64,000 nucleotides of DNA, taken from the NCBI GenBank assembly GCA_963759175.1, contig CAVWXP010000019.1:104918-168917 (forward strand). Reading direction: 5' to 3'. Below are positions 7,688 to 19,265 of this stretch, piece after piece. The notes below the pieces were generated by a model. It saw nothing but the letters and a program-made list of their open reading frames with translations. It was not told the DNA's origin and did not search any database. A program made the translations under genes and the position numbers. This stretch comes from SZUA-442 sp963759175. Lineage in GTDB: Bacteria; Actinomycetota; Acidimicrobiia; Spongiisociales; UBA5794. The stretch's first letter is position 1; each line of letters opens with the position of its first letter.

Positions 7688-9466
7688 CTAGTGGATCGCT
7701 GCGCCGGTCTGGACGTCCCACAACGTCTGGTAGATGCCTGCGTGGTCGAGGAGCTGCTCGTGCGTACCGAACTCGGCGACACGCCCACCATCGACCACGT
7801 AGATGCGGTCGGCGTGGCGGATCGTCGACAGGCGGTGGGCGATGACGACCATCGTGCGGTTGTGGCTCACCCGGGCAAGCGACCGCTGGATGGCCGCTTC
7901 GGTCTCGTTGTCGACGGCAGAGGTGGCCTCATCGAGGATGAGCACGGGGGAATCCGTGAGGAGTGCGCGGGCGATCGACAGTCGCTGGCGTTGGCCACCC
8001 GACAGCTTCTGGCCGCGTTCCCCGACGATCGTCTCATACCCCTGTGGGAGGCTGACGATGAAGTCGTGGGCCTCGGCGAGGCTGGCGGCGGCGATGATCT
8101 CGTCATGCGTCGCGTCGGGTCGGCCGTAGGCGACGTTCTCGGCGACCGTTCCATGGAACAGGAACACGTCCTGGCTGACCAGGGCCATCGACGATCGGAG
8201 GGTCGCCTGTTCGAGGTCGCGGATGTCGGCGCCGTCGAGTGTGATGCTTCCCGCATCCACGTCGTAGAACCGCAACAGCAGCTTGATCAGCGTCGTCTTG
8301 CCCGAACCGGTGGATCCGACGAACGCCGTCGTCTTGGCAGGGGCGATCTCGAGATTGGCACCCTCGAGCACGGGGTAGCCCTCGTCGTAGCTGAAGTCGA
8401 CGTCGTGAAACTCGATCCGGCCCTCCACCACGGACGTATCGAGGCGCATGGGTCCGTCCTCGATGGTCGCCTCGGCGTCGAGGACATCGAGGATCCGATT
8501 CGTGGAGGCCATGGCGCGCTGGTAGAGGTCGACCGTCTGACCGAGTCGGGTGAGTGGCCAAAGGAGGCGCTGGGTCAGGAACACCATCACCGAGTAGAGC
8601 CCGATGTTCAGGGTTCCGTCGATGGCCAGGAAACCGCCCCACACGAGCGTCGCCGTGAACCCGATGAGGATCGCGATGCGGATGAGCGGGGTGAACGCCG
8701 ACGACAGCTTGATGGCGGCTTCGTTGGCTCGGCGGTAGCCATCGGAGGCCTCGGCGATCCGCTCGGTCTCGCGGTCCTCGGCCGTGAAGGCCTTGATCGT
8801 CGAGATGCCCCCGATGTTGTTGCCGAGTTGGGAGTTGATGGCAGCGGCCTCGTCCCTGACGACCGCGTAGCGAGGTTCGATCTTGCGCTGGAAGCGCAGC
8901 GATCCCCACAGGATCACGGGCACCGGCAGGAACGCCAGCCATGCCACGGAAGGGGCGATGATGAAGAAGGAGGCTCCGATGAGGACGACCGTGGTGAGGA
9001 GCTGGATGACCTCGTTCGCTCCGATGTCGAGGAAGCGTTCGAGCTGGTTGACATCATCGTTCAGGACGGCCATGAGGTCCCCACTCGAGCGTTCCTCGAA
9101 GTAGGCGACATCGAGCTCCTGGATGTGGGCGTACGTGTCGATGCGGAGGTCGTGCTGGATCGACTGAGCGAGGTTGCGCCAGGCGACGCCGAAGAGGTAT
9201 TCGAACAGGGACTCGAGGGTCCAGATGATGAATGTCAGACCGGCGATGACGAGGATCTGGGTCTTGGGATCCTCCACACCGAGTCCACCGAGCAGCGAGT
9301 CGCTCCCGTTGGCGACGACGTCCACCGCCATCCCGATGAGGAACGGCGGGGCGAGGTCAACGGCCTTGTTGAGGAAGGACCACAAGGAAGCCAGGGCGAT
9401 CCGGCCCCGATACTCGGTTGCATAGTCCCAGAGCCGTCGCAGCGGTGGTTGGGTGCTCGCTGACAT
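7688..9466 (-). CDS. ABC transporter, fused permease and ATPase (exporter type)
   Basis: A 592-residue half-transporter that would work as a homodimer in the membrane. The N-terminal ~330 residues contain six hydrophobic helices of the ABC exporter fold. The C-terminal ATPase has Walker A GSTGSGKTTL (about residue 388), signature LSGGQRQRLS, Walker B VLILDEATSAVD and the switch His in VIAHRLSTI. It resembles lipid/multidrug exporters of the MsbA/LmrA type; the substrate cannot be told. ATG 9466 is the family-length start. It is a single gene, with no partner ABC subunit nearby, and points toward the same strand as the PBP gene upstream. Confidence 0.93.
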   Translation of the reverse strand: MSASTQPPLRRLWDYATEYRGRIALASLWSFLNKAVDLAPPFLIGMAVDVVANGSDSLLGGLGVEDPKTQILVIAGLTFIIWTLESLFEYLFGVAWRNLAQSIQHDLRIDTYAHIQELDVAYFEERSSGDLMAVLNDDVNQLERFLDIGANEVIQLLTTVVLIGASFFIIAPSVAWLAFLPVPVILWGSLRFQRKIEPRYAVVRDEAAAINSQLGNNIGGISTIKAFTAEDRETERIAEASDGYRRANEAAIKLSSAFTPLIRIAILIGFTATLVWGGFLAIDGTLNIGLYSVMVFLTQRLLWPLTRLGQTVDLYQRAMASTNRILDVLDAEATIEDGPMRLDTSVVEGRIEFHDVDFSYDEGYPVLEGANLEIAPAKTTAFVGSTGSGKTTLIKLLLRFYDVDAGSITLDGADIRDLEQATLRSSMALVSQDVFLFHGTVAENVAYGRPDATHDEIIAAASLAEAHDFIVSLPQGYETIVGERGQKLSGGQRQRLSIARALLTDSPVLILDEATSAVDNETEAAIQRSLARVSHNRTMVVIAHRLSTIRHADRIYVVDGGRVAEFGTHEQLLDHAGIYQTLWDVQTGAAIH

Positions 9467-9500
9467 GCGTGCGAGGCTAGCCAGAGGGACCGATCAAACC

Positions 9501-12056
9501 CTACGGGGCGGTGCCGAGGCGAACGACGATGCTGTCGTTCTGTCCGACCGGCGTGCCAGCCCCAGGTGTCGTGGACACCACGACACCGTTCTGCGCCGGA
9601 TTCGTGGTCACGACGACGTCGAACGACCAGCTCAGGGCGATCTCGAACTCCTCGGAGAAGTCGCTCAACCGTTGGCTCGCCTGCGTCGCCGTCAGCCCAC
9701 GGAGGTCGATCATCGACACCTCCGGGGCGACGCCGTTGGACACCTCGATGATGACCGTCGACCCCTGTCGCAGGGGTGTGCCCGGGAGGGGCACGGTGCC
9801 GACGATCGTTCCTGCCGGTCGTGTGCTCGGCACCTCCTCGACCTGGCCGCGAAGACCGGCGCTGAACACCGCATCGATGGCCTCGTTCGTCGATGGGGCG
9901 AGCGGCGGTACCTGGGCGAAGGGTGTCTGGCGGTACACGTCGGTACCCGCTGGGTCGATCGGGAAGTCGATCGCGGGCACGTCCGCGAGCGCGTACTCCA
10001 TGAACTGCCTCCAGATCGGTGCGGGGAGGGTTCCACCGAAGGCACGTCGGTAGTACTGCTCATCACCTTCGATGTCGTTCCAGACGGTGAAGTCCTCGAG
10101 GGGGTCCTGGCGATCGGCGTAGCCCACCCACACGCTCGTCGTCATCTGGGGAACGAACCCCACGTACCAGACATCGCGGTAGTTCGTCGCCGTGCCGGTC
10201 TTGCCGGCCTGGGGTCGTCCGATGTCTGCCCTTCGCCCCGTGCCGCTCGATACGACCTTCTCCATGGCCCCGACGACCGCCGCGGCGATCTGGCGCGACA
10301 CGACCGTGCGCTGCTCGACGCGATGTTCGTACAGCACCTGCCCCGACTGGTCCGAGATGCGCTGGATCAGGTACGGCTCGGCCCGATTGCCGTAGTTCGC
10401 CAGCGTCGCGTAGGCCCCGGCCATTTCGAGGGGGGAGACACCCTGGGCGCCGAGGGTGATCGACAGGTAGGGCTCGAGCGCCGAATCGATACCGAGACGA
10501 TGTGCCATCTCCACCACGGCGTCGGGACCGATGTCGGCGACCAGACGGGCGTAGACGGTGTTCGTGGAGTTGTAGGTGGCGGACTCGAGCGTCCGCAGGC
10601 CCTTGCCGGAGGACCCGCCAGCGTTCTCGACCGTCCAGTAGGTGCCATCCGGCGGACATGGGGTCGCACACTCGATGACCGCAGGACTCGAGTCGTCCCA
10701 ATACGATCCGAGCGTCACCGGATCGCCGTTGCGCGAGCCGGACTCGAGCGCCGCTGCGAGCGTGAACGGTTTGAACGCCGATCCCGGTTGGCGGGCTCCC
10801 TGGCTCGCGAGGTCGTACGGCCGCTGGCCGGCGTCGATGTCGTCGCCGTACTCGACCCCCGACGCCAGGACCCGTATCGCGCCCGAGGCGTTGTCCACCG
10901 ATGCAATGGCTCCCGTCGGTCCCTCCGAACCCGAGCGGAACCATGCCCGCAGGATGCGATTGGCCTCGTCCTGGAGATCGTTGTCGATCGTGATGTCGAT
11001 GATCAGGCCACCACCGCCTTCGCACTCGGTGTCGGCCGCCGGGCATCCGAAGATCGCTCGCTTGCGTTCCTCCTTGGTGGCACCGAGTACCGCGAACTGC
11101 GGCGCCTCGATGAGCTGGCGGCGAACCGCGATCATCACCTGCGGAGCCGTCGTCTCGAAGCGTTGCTGGTCGATGACCCCCAGGGGTCGCGCCTTGGCCT
11201 GGGCCCCGTCGATGGGCAGGATGTAGCCGTTGGCCACCATGCGGTCGATGGTCCGGTTCCTGGCTGCAAGGGCGTTCTGGGCGTTGAACCGGGGGTGGTA
11301 GAACGTCGGATTGCGGATCGGGACGGGCAGGAGGGCGGCCTCGGCGATCGTGAGCTCGTCCAGTTCCTTGCCGAAGTACTCCAACGATGCTGCTCTGATG
11401 CCATAGGCGTTCGACCCGAAGAACACGGAGTTGGCCCAGAACTCGAGGATCTGGTCCTTCGTGTAGCGTCGTTCGACCTCGGCGGCGACGACGGCTTCGC
11501 AGATCTTGCGTTCGACCGTCTGGGCGGAGGTCAGGAAGTTCTGCTTGACGACCTGCTGGGTGATGGTCGATCCGCCACCGGCCGGGTTGTTCGTGACCCG
11601 TCCGAGCACGGCGCGACCGATGGAGGAGAAGTCGATGCCTTCGTGCTCGTAGAAGCTCTTGTCCTCGGCTGACAACATGGCCCCGACCACGAGATCGGGC
11701 ATGTCCTCGAGGCGGACCGGGAGCGAATTGCGCTCCGTCAGCTGTCCGAGCTTGGTTCCGTCGGCGGTGTAGACGTTCGAGAGGGTGGAGAGGTTCGGGA
11801 ACTCGAGGTCGAAGGCATCGACGTCACACACGAGCGCCTCCTCGGCTTCCTGAACCGTGCCGTACGCCGTGTTGATGCTGAGGAACCCGAAGAGGCCGAA
11901 CCAGGTCGCTCCGACCACCGCGATGATGCCCAACCCGATCATCGCGGGAAGGCGACGGCGATGACGCTCCGAGCGTTCGACCTGGCGGATGGGTGGTTCC
12001 ACGGGCACCTCACTGGACGGACGATGCCGCGACCGCCCTACCGGTAGCATCGGCAC
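9501..12056 (-). CDS. class A penicillin-binding protein with two PASTA domains
   Basis: A bifunctional peptidoglycan synthase of about 850 residues. In order it has a cytoplasmic basic tail, a membrane anchor (about 38-60), a GT51 glycosyltransferase with catalytic Glu in SAEDKSFYEHEG (near 132) and GGSTITQQ, then a transpeptidase with SAFK (near 425), STN (near 495) and KTGT (near 618). Two PASTA repeats follow, from about 715 to the end. PASTA domains bind muropeptides or beta-lactams in related proteins. Mycobacterial PonA-like proteins share the architecture. The start may be GTG 12056 or ATG 12050. The gene is divergent from the mutase gene, with only ~46 bases between them. Confidence 0.94.
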   Translation of the reverse strand: MPMLPVGRSRHRPSSEVPVEPPIRQVERSERHRRRLPAMIGLGIIAVVGATWFGLFGFLSINTAYGTVQEAEEALVCDVDAFDLEFPNLSTLSNVYTADGTKLGQLTERNSLPVRLEDMPDLVVGAMLSAEDKSFYEHEGIDFSSIGRAVLGRVTNNPAGGGSTITQQVVKQNFLTSAQTVERKICEAVVAAEVERRYTKDQILEFWANSVFFGSNAYGIRAASLEYFGKELDELTIAEAALLPVPIRNPTFYHPRFNAQNALAARNRTIDRMVANGYILPIDGAQAKARPLGVIDQQRFETTAPQVMIAVRRQLIEAPQFAVLGATKEERKRAIFGCPAADTECEGGGGLIIDITIDNDLQDEANRILRAWFRSGSEGPTGAIASVDNASGAIRVLASGVEYGDDIDAGQRPYDLASQGARQPGSAFKPFTLAAALESGSRNGDPVTLGSYWDDSSPAVIECATPCPPDGTYWTVENAGGSSGKGLRTLESATYNSTNTVYARLVADIGPDAVVEMAHRLGIDSALEPYLSITLGAQGVSPLEMAGAYATLANYGNRAEPYLIQRISDQSGQVLYEHRVEQRTVVSRQIAAAVVGAMEKVVSSGTGRRADIGRPQAGKTGTATNYRDVWYVGFVPQMTTSVWVGYADRQDPLEDFTVWNDIEGDEQYYRRAFGGTLPAPIWRQFMEYALADVPAIDFPIDPAGTDVYRQTPFAQVPPLAPSTNEAIDAVFSAGLRGQVEEVPSTRPAGTIVGTVPLPGTPLRQGSTVIIEVSNGVAPEVSMIDLRGLTATQASQRLSDFSEEFEIALSWSFDVVVTTNPAQNGVVVSTTPGAGTPVGQNDSIVVRLGTAP

Positions 12057-12102
12057 ACACGATCAGACTAGGAAGCGACCTCGGATAGCGGATGGACCTG
12101 TG

Positions 12103-13656
<1,554 letters not shown>

Positions 13657-13675
13657 TCGTCGAGGGAGGCCCATC

Positions 13676-15043
13676 GTGAACGCACCGTCTGATGCACCAC
13701 GCCTCCTCGTCGTGGGCGGTGGACCGGCGGGACACTCGGCTGCGACCCAGGCAGCCACGTTCGGCATGGACGTGACGCTCGTGGAGGACCAGATCGTCGG
13801 TGGCGCCGCACATCTGTGGGACTGCATCCCGTCCAAGGCGATGGTGGCGAGCTCCATGCGTCTCCGTGCGATCCGGCAGGCCTCCAAGCTCGGCATCTTC
13901 GAGCCGCCGCCTGCCTCGCTCGACATGGAGAACCTCTCGTCGCACGTGTACGGCATCGCCGACACGATCGCCCATTCGATAACGGGGATGCTCGATTCAC
14001 AGGGCGTGGAGATCGTCTCCGGGAGGGCCCACTTCACCGGGCCCCACACGGCGGTGGCGGTCACCGGGGCCGGTGATGTCGAGATCGGTTTCGACATGGC
14101 CCTCATCTCGACGGGATCGCGTCCCTTCGTGCCCCCGTGGGCGACGATCGACGGGGATCGGATCATCACGACACGCGAGGCCTACCACCTCGCCGAGCTC
14201 CCGGAACGCATCATCATCGTGGGGTCGGGTGTGACCGGGGTCGAGATGGTGCACATCTTCTCGTCGCTCGGATCCGATGTGGCGCTCCTCGTCAGTCGGC
14301 ACCACGTGCTGCCCCATCGTGACGCCGAGGTCGCTGCGGTCCTCGAGGACGATTTCCTTTCGCGCGGTGTCGAGTTGCTCAAGGGCAGTAGGGCCAACGG
14401 TGTGGAGCGCCGCGCGGACCGGGTCCTCGTCACCACTGAGGACGGACGGACCGTCGAGGGATCCCACGCGCTGCTCGCCGTGGGATCGGTGCCGAACTCC
14501 GAAGCGCTCGGACTCGAGGCTGCCGGTGTCGCGACCGAGGGGGGCTACATCGCCGTCGACGCCTACCAGCGCACGAGCGTCGAGCACATCTATGCCGCTG
14601 GTGATGTCACCGGTCAGATGCCGCTGTCATCGGTCGCGACGATGCAAGGTCGCAAGATCGCCCACCACATGACCGGGAGGACCGTGGCTCCGATCGACTA
14701 TCGCAAGGTGAGCCAAGCCATCTTCACGGAGCCCGAGATCGCATCCGTCGGCCTCGAGGAGGTCGACGCCGCAGCGGAGGGCCGCAAGGTGCGCATCACC
14801 AAGGTGCCCCTCGCCTCGAATCCGCGGGCGATCATCGCCGGCGACACGGTCGGGTTCATCAAGGTCATCTCCGATCCTGCCACCCACATCGTCCTCGGTG
14901 GCACGGTGGTCGGGCACCACGCATCCGAGTTGATCGCCCCGATCGCCCTGGCGACCCAGGGACGGATCCGGGTCGACACCCTCGTCGAGACACTCATGGT
15001 CCATCCCAGCCTCGTGGAGAGCATCAGCGAAGCAGCCGAGTGA
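13676..15043 (+). CDS. FAD pyridine-nucleotide oxidoreductase, single-Cys LpdA-like
   Basis: A 455-residue member of the disulfide-reductase fold. It has an N-terminal FAD motif (VVGGGPAGHSAA), a central NAD(P) domain (VGSGVTGVEM), a second FAD motif (IYAAGDVTG) and a C-terminal dimerisation domain ending with a conserved HPS (MVHPSLVESI). The active-site region reads GGAAHLWDCIPSK: Cys50 is kept but the partner Cys, normally five residues earlier, is Ala45. A redox disulfide therefore cannot form, and this is not a classical dihydrolipoamide dehydrogenase. The M. tuberculosis Rv3303c (LpdA) quinone reductase and soluble transhydrogenases show similar losses. GTG 13676 follows GGGAGG. Confidence 0.85.
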   Translation: MNAPSDAPRLLVVGGGPAGHSAATQAATFGMDVTLVEDQIVGGAAHLWDCIPSKAMVASSMRLRAIRQASKLGIFEPPPASLDMENLSSHVYGIADTIAHSITGMLDSQGVEIVSGRAHFTGPHTAVAVTGAGDVEIGFDMALISTGSRPFVPPWATIDGDRIITTREAYHLAELPERIIIVGSGVTGVEMVHIFSSLGSDVALLVSRHHVLPHRDAEVAAVLEDDFLSRGVELLKGSRANGVERRADRVLVTTEDGRTVEGSHALLAVGSVPNSEALGLEAAGVATEGGYIAVDAYQRTSVEHIYAAGDVTGQMPLSSVATMQGRKIAHHMTGRTVAPIDYRKVSQAIFTEPEIASVGLEEVDAAAEGRKVRITKVPLASNPRAIIAGDTVGFIKVISDPATHIVLGGTVVGHHASELIAPIALATQGRIRVDTLVETLMVHPSLVESISEAAE

Positions 15044-15091
15044 CCGGCGTCTGCGGGTCGCCTGCGGTGGGTCGATCGATCAGCTTTCCGG

Positions 15092-16837
15092 CTACTTGAT
15101 CACCAGGATCAAATGGCCCGCCGACACGGTGTCGCCCACCTGCACCTTGATGTCGACGATGTCGCCCGTCGTCGGTGCCTTGATCTCGTTCTCCATCTTC
15201 ATGGCTTCGAGCACACACACCGGCTCACCCTCATGCACCGTGTCCCCAGCCTTGTGATGGATCTTGACGATGGTTCCCTGCATCGGTGACGTGACCTCGC
15301 CGACGGCTCCGGACGAGGTCCCGCCCTTGGTGAGTTTCGGTGCCTTGCGGCGGGGAGCCACCCGCTTGCCGGAACCCGGGGCGGTGAGCACCTGTGCCCA
15401 GTACGTGACGGCGAACCGCTTGCCGCCGACCTCGACCGTCATCGACCGCTCGGCGAGTTCCTCGTCCTCCGGCAAGGTGGGGGCGGTTCCCCGCTCGATG
15501 CCGGTGAAGTCCATGGAGTTCTCGACGAGCTTCGTATGGACGCGACCCTCGACGAAATCGTCGTTGTCCAGGATGTACAGGTGTGCCGGGATGGTGGTGT
15601 CGACGCCGCCGATCTCGTACTCGAGCAGGGCACGTTTGCCCCGTGCGATCGCCTCGGAGCGGTCACGACCGGACACGATCAGCTTGGCGATCATGTTGTC
15701 GTAGTACTGGCTGATCGTGGAGCCCTGGACGACACCCGAGTCGACGCGAACGCCCGGACCTGCAGGTTCCCGGTACCTCACGAGGGTCCCGGGGGTCGGG
15801 ATGAAGCCCCGGGACGGATCCTCGGCATTGATCCGGAACTCGATGGTGTGGCCGTCGGGGACCGGGGTCTCGTTCGGCGCGACGTGCTCGCCCATGGCGA
15901 TCCGCAGCTGCTCGGCGACGAGGTCGACACCGAAGACCTCTTCGGTGACCGTGTGCTCGACCTGGATCCTCGTGTTCATCTCGAGGAAGTAGAAGGTGCC
16001 ATCGGCGAACATGAACTCGACGGTGCCCGCCGATCGGTACCCCGCTGCGCTACCGAGTGCGAGCGCAAGGCGCCCGAGTTCGGCTCGGTCATCGGGGGTG
16101 AAGTTGGTGGCAGGCGATTCCTCGACGAGCTTCTGGTGCCGACGTTGGAGGGAGCAGTCACGCTCACCGTAGAACACGCCGTTCCCGTCGTTGTCGAACA
16201 TCACCTGGGCCTCGATGTGGCGAGCGTTCTCGAGGTACCGCTCCACGTAGACGGCAGGGTTGCCGAACCACGATTCCGCCTCCCTGCCAGCCGATTCGAA
16301 TGCGGCAGCGAGGTCGTCGCCCTCGTGCACGACCTTCATCCCGCGTCCGCCGCCACCGGCAGACGCCTTGATGGCCACGGGGTATCCGTGCTCGGCCGCA
16401 AAGGCCTCGACCTGGTCGACCGAGGTGAGCGGTTCGAGGGTCCCGGGTACTCCGGGGACGCCTGCCGCCTCGGCGGCGATGCGCGATTCGATCTTGTCGC
16501 CCATCATCGCGATCGCCGACGCAGGTGGTCCCACCCAGATGAGTCCGGCATTCACGACCGCAGAGGCGAAGGCCGCGTTCTCTGCGAGGAATCCGTACCC
16601 GGGGTGGACGGCGTCTGCCTTGGCCTCCCTGGCGATCTCGAGGATGCGATCGACGTTCAGGTACGACTCGGCTGCGGGGGCGGGTCCGACGTTCCAGGCC
16701 TCGTCGGCCATGGAGGTGTGCACGGCGTCGCGATCGAGCTCGCTGTAGATGGCGATCGTCCGCAGACCGAGGTCTCGGGCGGCACGGATGATCCGAACGG
16801 CGATCTCGCCGCGGTTTGCGATGAGCACTGAATTCAC
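15092..16837 (-). CDS. accA: acyl-CoA carboxylase alpha chain (biotin carboxylase + BCCP)
   Basis: A 581-residue fusion. Residues ~1-450 form biotin carboxylase with GGGGRGMKVV (ATP-grasp glycine loop) and MNTRIQVEHTVTE (catalytic region). The C-terminal ~75 residues are the biotin carrier domain, with the biotinylated Lys in EAMKMENE (about residue 547). It carboxylates its own biotin using bicarbonate and ATP, then hands CO2 to the carboxyltransferase encoded next to it. Acetyl- or propionyl-CoA are the likely substrates; the nearby methylmalonyl-CoA mutase favours propionyl-CoA. GTG 16837 is the start. It is downstream of accD on the same strand, with ~100 bases between. Confidence 0.95.
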   Translation of the reverse strand: MNSVLIANRGEIAVRIIRAARDLGLRTIAIYSELDRDAVHTSMADEAWNVGPAPAAESYLNVDRILEIAREAKADAVHPGYGFLAENAAFASAVVNAGLIWVGPPASAIAMMGDKIESRIAAEAAGVPGVPGTLEPLTSVDQVEAFAAEHGYPVAIKASAGGGGRGMKVVHEGDDLAAAFESAGREAESWFGNPAVYVERYLENARHIEAQVMFDNDGNGVFYGERDCSLQRRHQKLVEESPATNFTPDDRAELGRLALALGSAAGYRSAGTVEFMFADGTFYFLEMNTRIQVEHTVTEEVFGVDLVAEQLRIAMGEHVAPNETPVPDGHTIEFRINAEDPSRGFIPTPGTLVRYREPAGPGVRVDSGVVQGSTISQYYDNMIAKLIVSGRDRSEAIARGKRALLEYEIGGVDTTIPAHLYILDNDDFVEGRVHTKLVENSMDFTGIERGTAPTLPEDEELAERSMTVEVGGKRFAVTYWAQVLTAPGSGKRVAPRRKAPKLTKGGTSSGAVGEVTSPMQGTIVKIHHKAGDTVHEGEPVCVLEAMKMENEIKAPTTGDIVDIKVQVGDTVSAGHLILVIK

Positions 16838-16939
16838 GGGTTCAATCCTAAATGGGGTTCGCGCCGCGACGGAGCCGGCGTGCCGTCGGGGGTACGACCT
16901 CGGGGGGTGTCCGCTGGTTACCGATCCGCCGACCGCCGG

Positions 16940-18490
16940 TCAGAGGGGGATGTTCCCGTGCTTTTTCGGTGGCAGCGATTCGCGCTTGTTGCGGAGCATC
17001 TCCATCGCACGGACCAACCTCGGCCGTGTCTCGCGCGGTTCGATGACGTCATCGACCAGGCCGTTCTCGGCTGCGACGTATGGATTGTTGAAACGCTCCT
17101 CGTAGTCGGCCACCAGCGCCGCTCGTGCCGCCTCCGGGTCGTCGACATCTGCGAGCTCGCGGCGATGGATCACGTTCACCGCGCCCTGGGCACCCATGAC
17201 GGCGATCTCCGCGGATGGCCATGCAAAGACGACATCGGCGCGAATGGCCCTGGCGTTCATCACGAGGAACGCTCCGCCGTAGGCCTTGCGGAGGATGACG
17301 GTGACCCGCGGCACCGTCGCCTCGGAGAAGGCGTACAGCAGCTTGGCGCCGTGGCGGATGATGCCGTCGTGCTCCTGGTCGACCCCGGGAAGGAACCCCG
17401 GCACGTCGACCAGGGTGATGAGGGGGATATTGAATGCGTCGCAGAATCTGACGAAACGGGCGCCCTTGACCGAGGCGTTGATGTCGAGCGTGCCTGCGAG
17501 CACGGCGGGTTGGTTGGCGACGATGCCGACCGTGTACCCGTCGAGGCGGGAGAACCCGACGACCATGTTGCCCGCGTAGTGCTCGTGGACCTCGTAGAAC
17601 TCACCGTCGTCGACGATGCTCTCGATCACCTCGCGAACGTCGTAGGGCTGGTTGGACGAATCCGGAACGACCGTCGTGAGCGACTCGTCCATGCGGTCGG
17701 AGGCGTCGAGCGGCGTGAAGAACGGAGCAACCTCCATGTTGTTCGATGGCAGGAACGACAACAGGTACCGGACCTCGTCCATGGCTTCGCGATCGTCGGC
17801 CGTCACGAAGTGGGTCACACCGCTCGTCGAGGCGTGGGCGTGCGCACCGCCGAGGTCGTCCATGCTGACCTCTTCGCCGGTGACGGTCTTGATGACGTCG
17901 GGTCCCGTGATGAACAGATGCGAGGTTCCCTCGACCTGGTAGACGAAGTCGGTGAGTGCCGGCGAGTAGACGGCTCCACCGGCGCATGGACCCATGATGA
18001 CCGAGATCTGGGGGATCACCCCTGAGGCCCGCACATTGCGCTCGAAGATCCGTCCGTAGCCGTTCAGGCTGAGGACGCCCTCCTGGATCCTGGCTCCGCC
18101 CGAGTCCTTGAGGCCGATGAGGGGGGTTCCCGTGTCCATGGCGAGATCCATCACCTTGCAGATCTTGTCCGCTACGACCTCGCCGAGGCTCCCACCGAAC
18201 TTCGTGAAGTCCTCGGCGAAGATGAGGACGTTCCGGCCATCGATGGTGCCCCACCCGGTGACCACCGCGTCCCCGAGGGGCCGTTTGGCCTCGACACCGA
18301 ATCCGGTTGCGTGGTGCCGCACGAAGGGATCGAGCTCCTGGAACGATCCCTTGTCCAGCAGGAGCTCGATGCGTTCGCGCGCCGTCAACTTGCCGGCGTC
18401 GTGTTGCCGTTCCACCGCCCGTTGGTTGTCCGGTTGGAGGGACTGCTCGCGCAGAGCGCGGAGCTTCTCGATGTTCTTCTCGGTGCTCAC
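16940..18490 (-). CDS. accD: acyl-CoA (propionyl-CoA-type) carboxylase beta chain
   Basis: The 516-residue carboxyltransferase has two crotonase-like halves. The N-terminal half has KDSGGARIQEG and GPCAGGAVYSPAL oxyanion glycines. The C-terminal half has DVPGFLPGVDQE and RKAYGGAFLVMN. It moves CO2 from biotin to acyl-CoA, giving methylmalonyl-CoA from propionyl-CoA, the substrate of the mutase 4 kb away. Two in-frame GTGs (18496, 18490) are possible; 18490 has GGGAG at a proper distance. The gene is divergent from birA with about 55 bases between, so a shared control region is likely. The three genes together form the biotin-dependent module. Confidence 0.94.
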   Translation of the reverse strand: MSTEKNIEKLRALREQSLQPDNQRAVERQHDAGKLTARERIELLLDKGSFQELDPFVRHHATGFGVEAKRPLGDAVVTGWGTIDGRNVLIFAEDFTKFGGSLGEVVADKICKVMDLAMDTGTPLIGLKDSGGARIQEGVLSLNGYGRIFERNVRASGVIPQISVIMGPCAGGAVYSPALTDFVYQVEGTSHLFITGPDVIKTVTGEEVSMDDLGGAHAHASTSGVTHFVTADDREAMDEVRYLLSFLPSNNMEVAPFFTPLDASDRMDESLTTVVPDSSNQPYDVREVIESIVDDGEFYEVHEHYAGNMVVGFSRLDGYTVGIVANQPAVLAGTLDINASVKGARFVRFCDAFNIPLITLVDVPGFLPGVDQEHDGIIRHGAKLLYAFSEATVPRVTVILRKAYGGAFLVMNARAIRADVVFAWPSAEIAVMGAQGAVNVIHRRELADVDDPEAARAALVADYEERFNNPYVAAENGLVDDVIEPRETRPRLVRAMEMLRNKRESLPPKKHGNIPL

Positions 18491-18545
18491 CGACACTCCC
18501 GGTAGGCTCGTGGCTGTTGGTCGGTTCGACTCATGGAAGCGACAT

Positions 18546-19235
18546 ATGGCTACACCCTACGACATCGATCATCTCGCCGAGGTGGGTTCGACGCAAGATG
18601 CCGCTTCGCAGCGCCGCGCAGCGTCGGGACGCGCCACGCTCGTGATCGCCGACCGCCAGACCTCGGGCCGTGGCCGCAGCGGCCGGGTGTGGCTCGAGCC
18701 CGATACCGCCATGTACTCGTCACTCGCGCTCGCGCGACCGTGGCCCAACGATCGGCTGACCCTGCTCCCGCTCGCGACGGCCATCGCCGTTCGTCGCACG
18801 CTCGTGGCGCTCGGCGGCGTCACGGTGGACCTCAAGTGGCCGAACGACCTGCTGCGCGCCGGCCGAAAGGTCGGGGGCATCCTGGTCGAGGCATCGGGTG
18901 ACGATGTGGTCATCGGGTGCGGAGTCAACCTCACGTGGTCACGACCCCCCTCGTTTGCGATTGCCGTTCACGACGATGACGCGAACGCGGTCGGGGCACG
19001 CGAACTGGCCTCGGGGTGGGTCGACGAGCTGCTCCGCGTGCTGGACGCCGGGCCCGACGGGTGGCCCCGATCGGAGTATGTCGATGCCTGCGCAACGCTG
19101 GGTTCGCAGGTGGCGTGGGACGGTGGCACCGGGCTCGCGTCATCGATCGACGCGGTGGGAGGGTTGGTCGTCGAGACCTCGGCGGGTACGGAGACCGTCA
19201 TCGCGGGTGACGTACATCTGCGCGCCGACCTCTAG
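18546..19235 (+). CDS. birA: biotin-[acyl-CoA-carboxylase] ligase
   Basis: BirA activates biotin with ATP and attaches it to the Lys of the carrier domain, here presumably that of the neighbouring accA product. The 229-residue protein is the monofunctional type, without the DNA-binding N-terminal domain of E. coli BirA. Visible motifs are ADRQTSGRGRSGRVW (biotinyl-AMP loop), LKWPNDLL and KVGGILVEA (active Lys), and a short C-terminal SH3-like domain. ATG 18546 is chosen because it gives the family N-terminus (DHLAEVGSTQD). Divergence from accD supports co-regulation of ligase and substrate. Confidence 0.95.
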   Translation: MATPYDIDHLAEVGSTQDAASQRRAASGRATLVIADRQTSGRGRSGRVWLEPDTAMYSSLALARPWPNDRLTLLPLATAIAVRRTLVALGGVTVDLKWPNDLLRAGRKVGGILVEASGDDVVIGCGVNLTWSRPPSFAIAVHDDDANAVGARELASGWVDELLRVLDAGPDGWPRSEYVDACATLGSQVAWDGGTGLASSIDAVGGLVVETSAGTETVIAGDVHLRADL

Positions 19236-19265
19236 TCTGGCGACGGTCGTTCCGGGAGCAGAGCG

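Noticed and set aside
7655..9463. 602-codon plus-strand open frame opposite the ABC transporter
   Set aside because: It is exactly antisense to a gene with complete ABC motifs and has the Asp/Arg/Val/His-biased composition of a GC-rich shadow frame.
9453..11672. 739-codon plus-strand open frame opposite the PBP gene
   Set aside because: Shadow of the penicillin-binding protein gene; no recognisable motif and biased composition.
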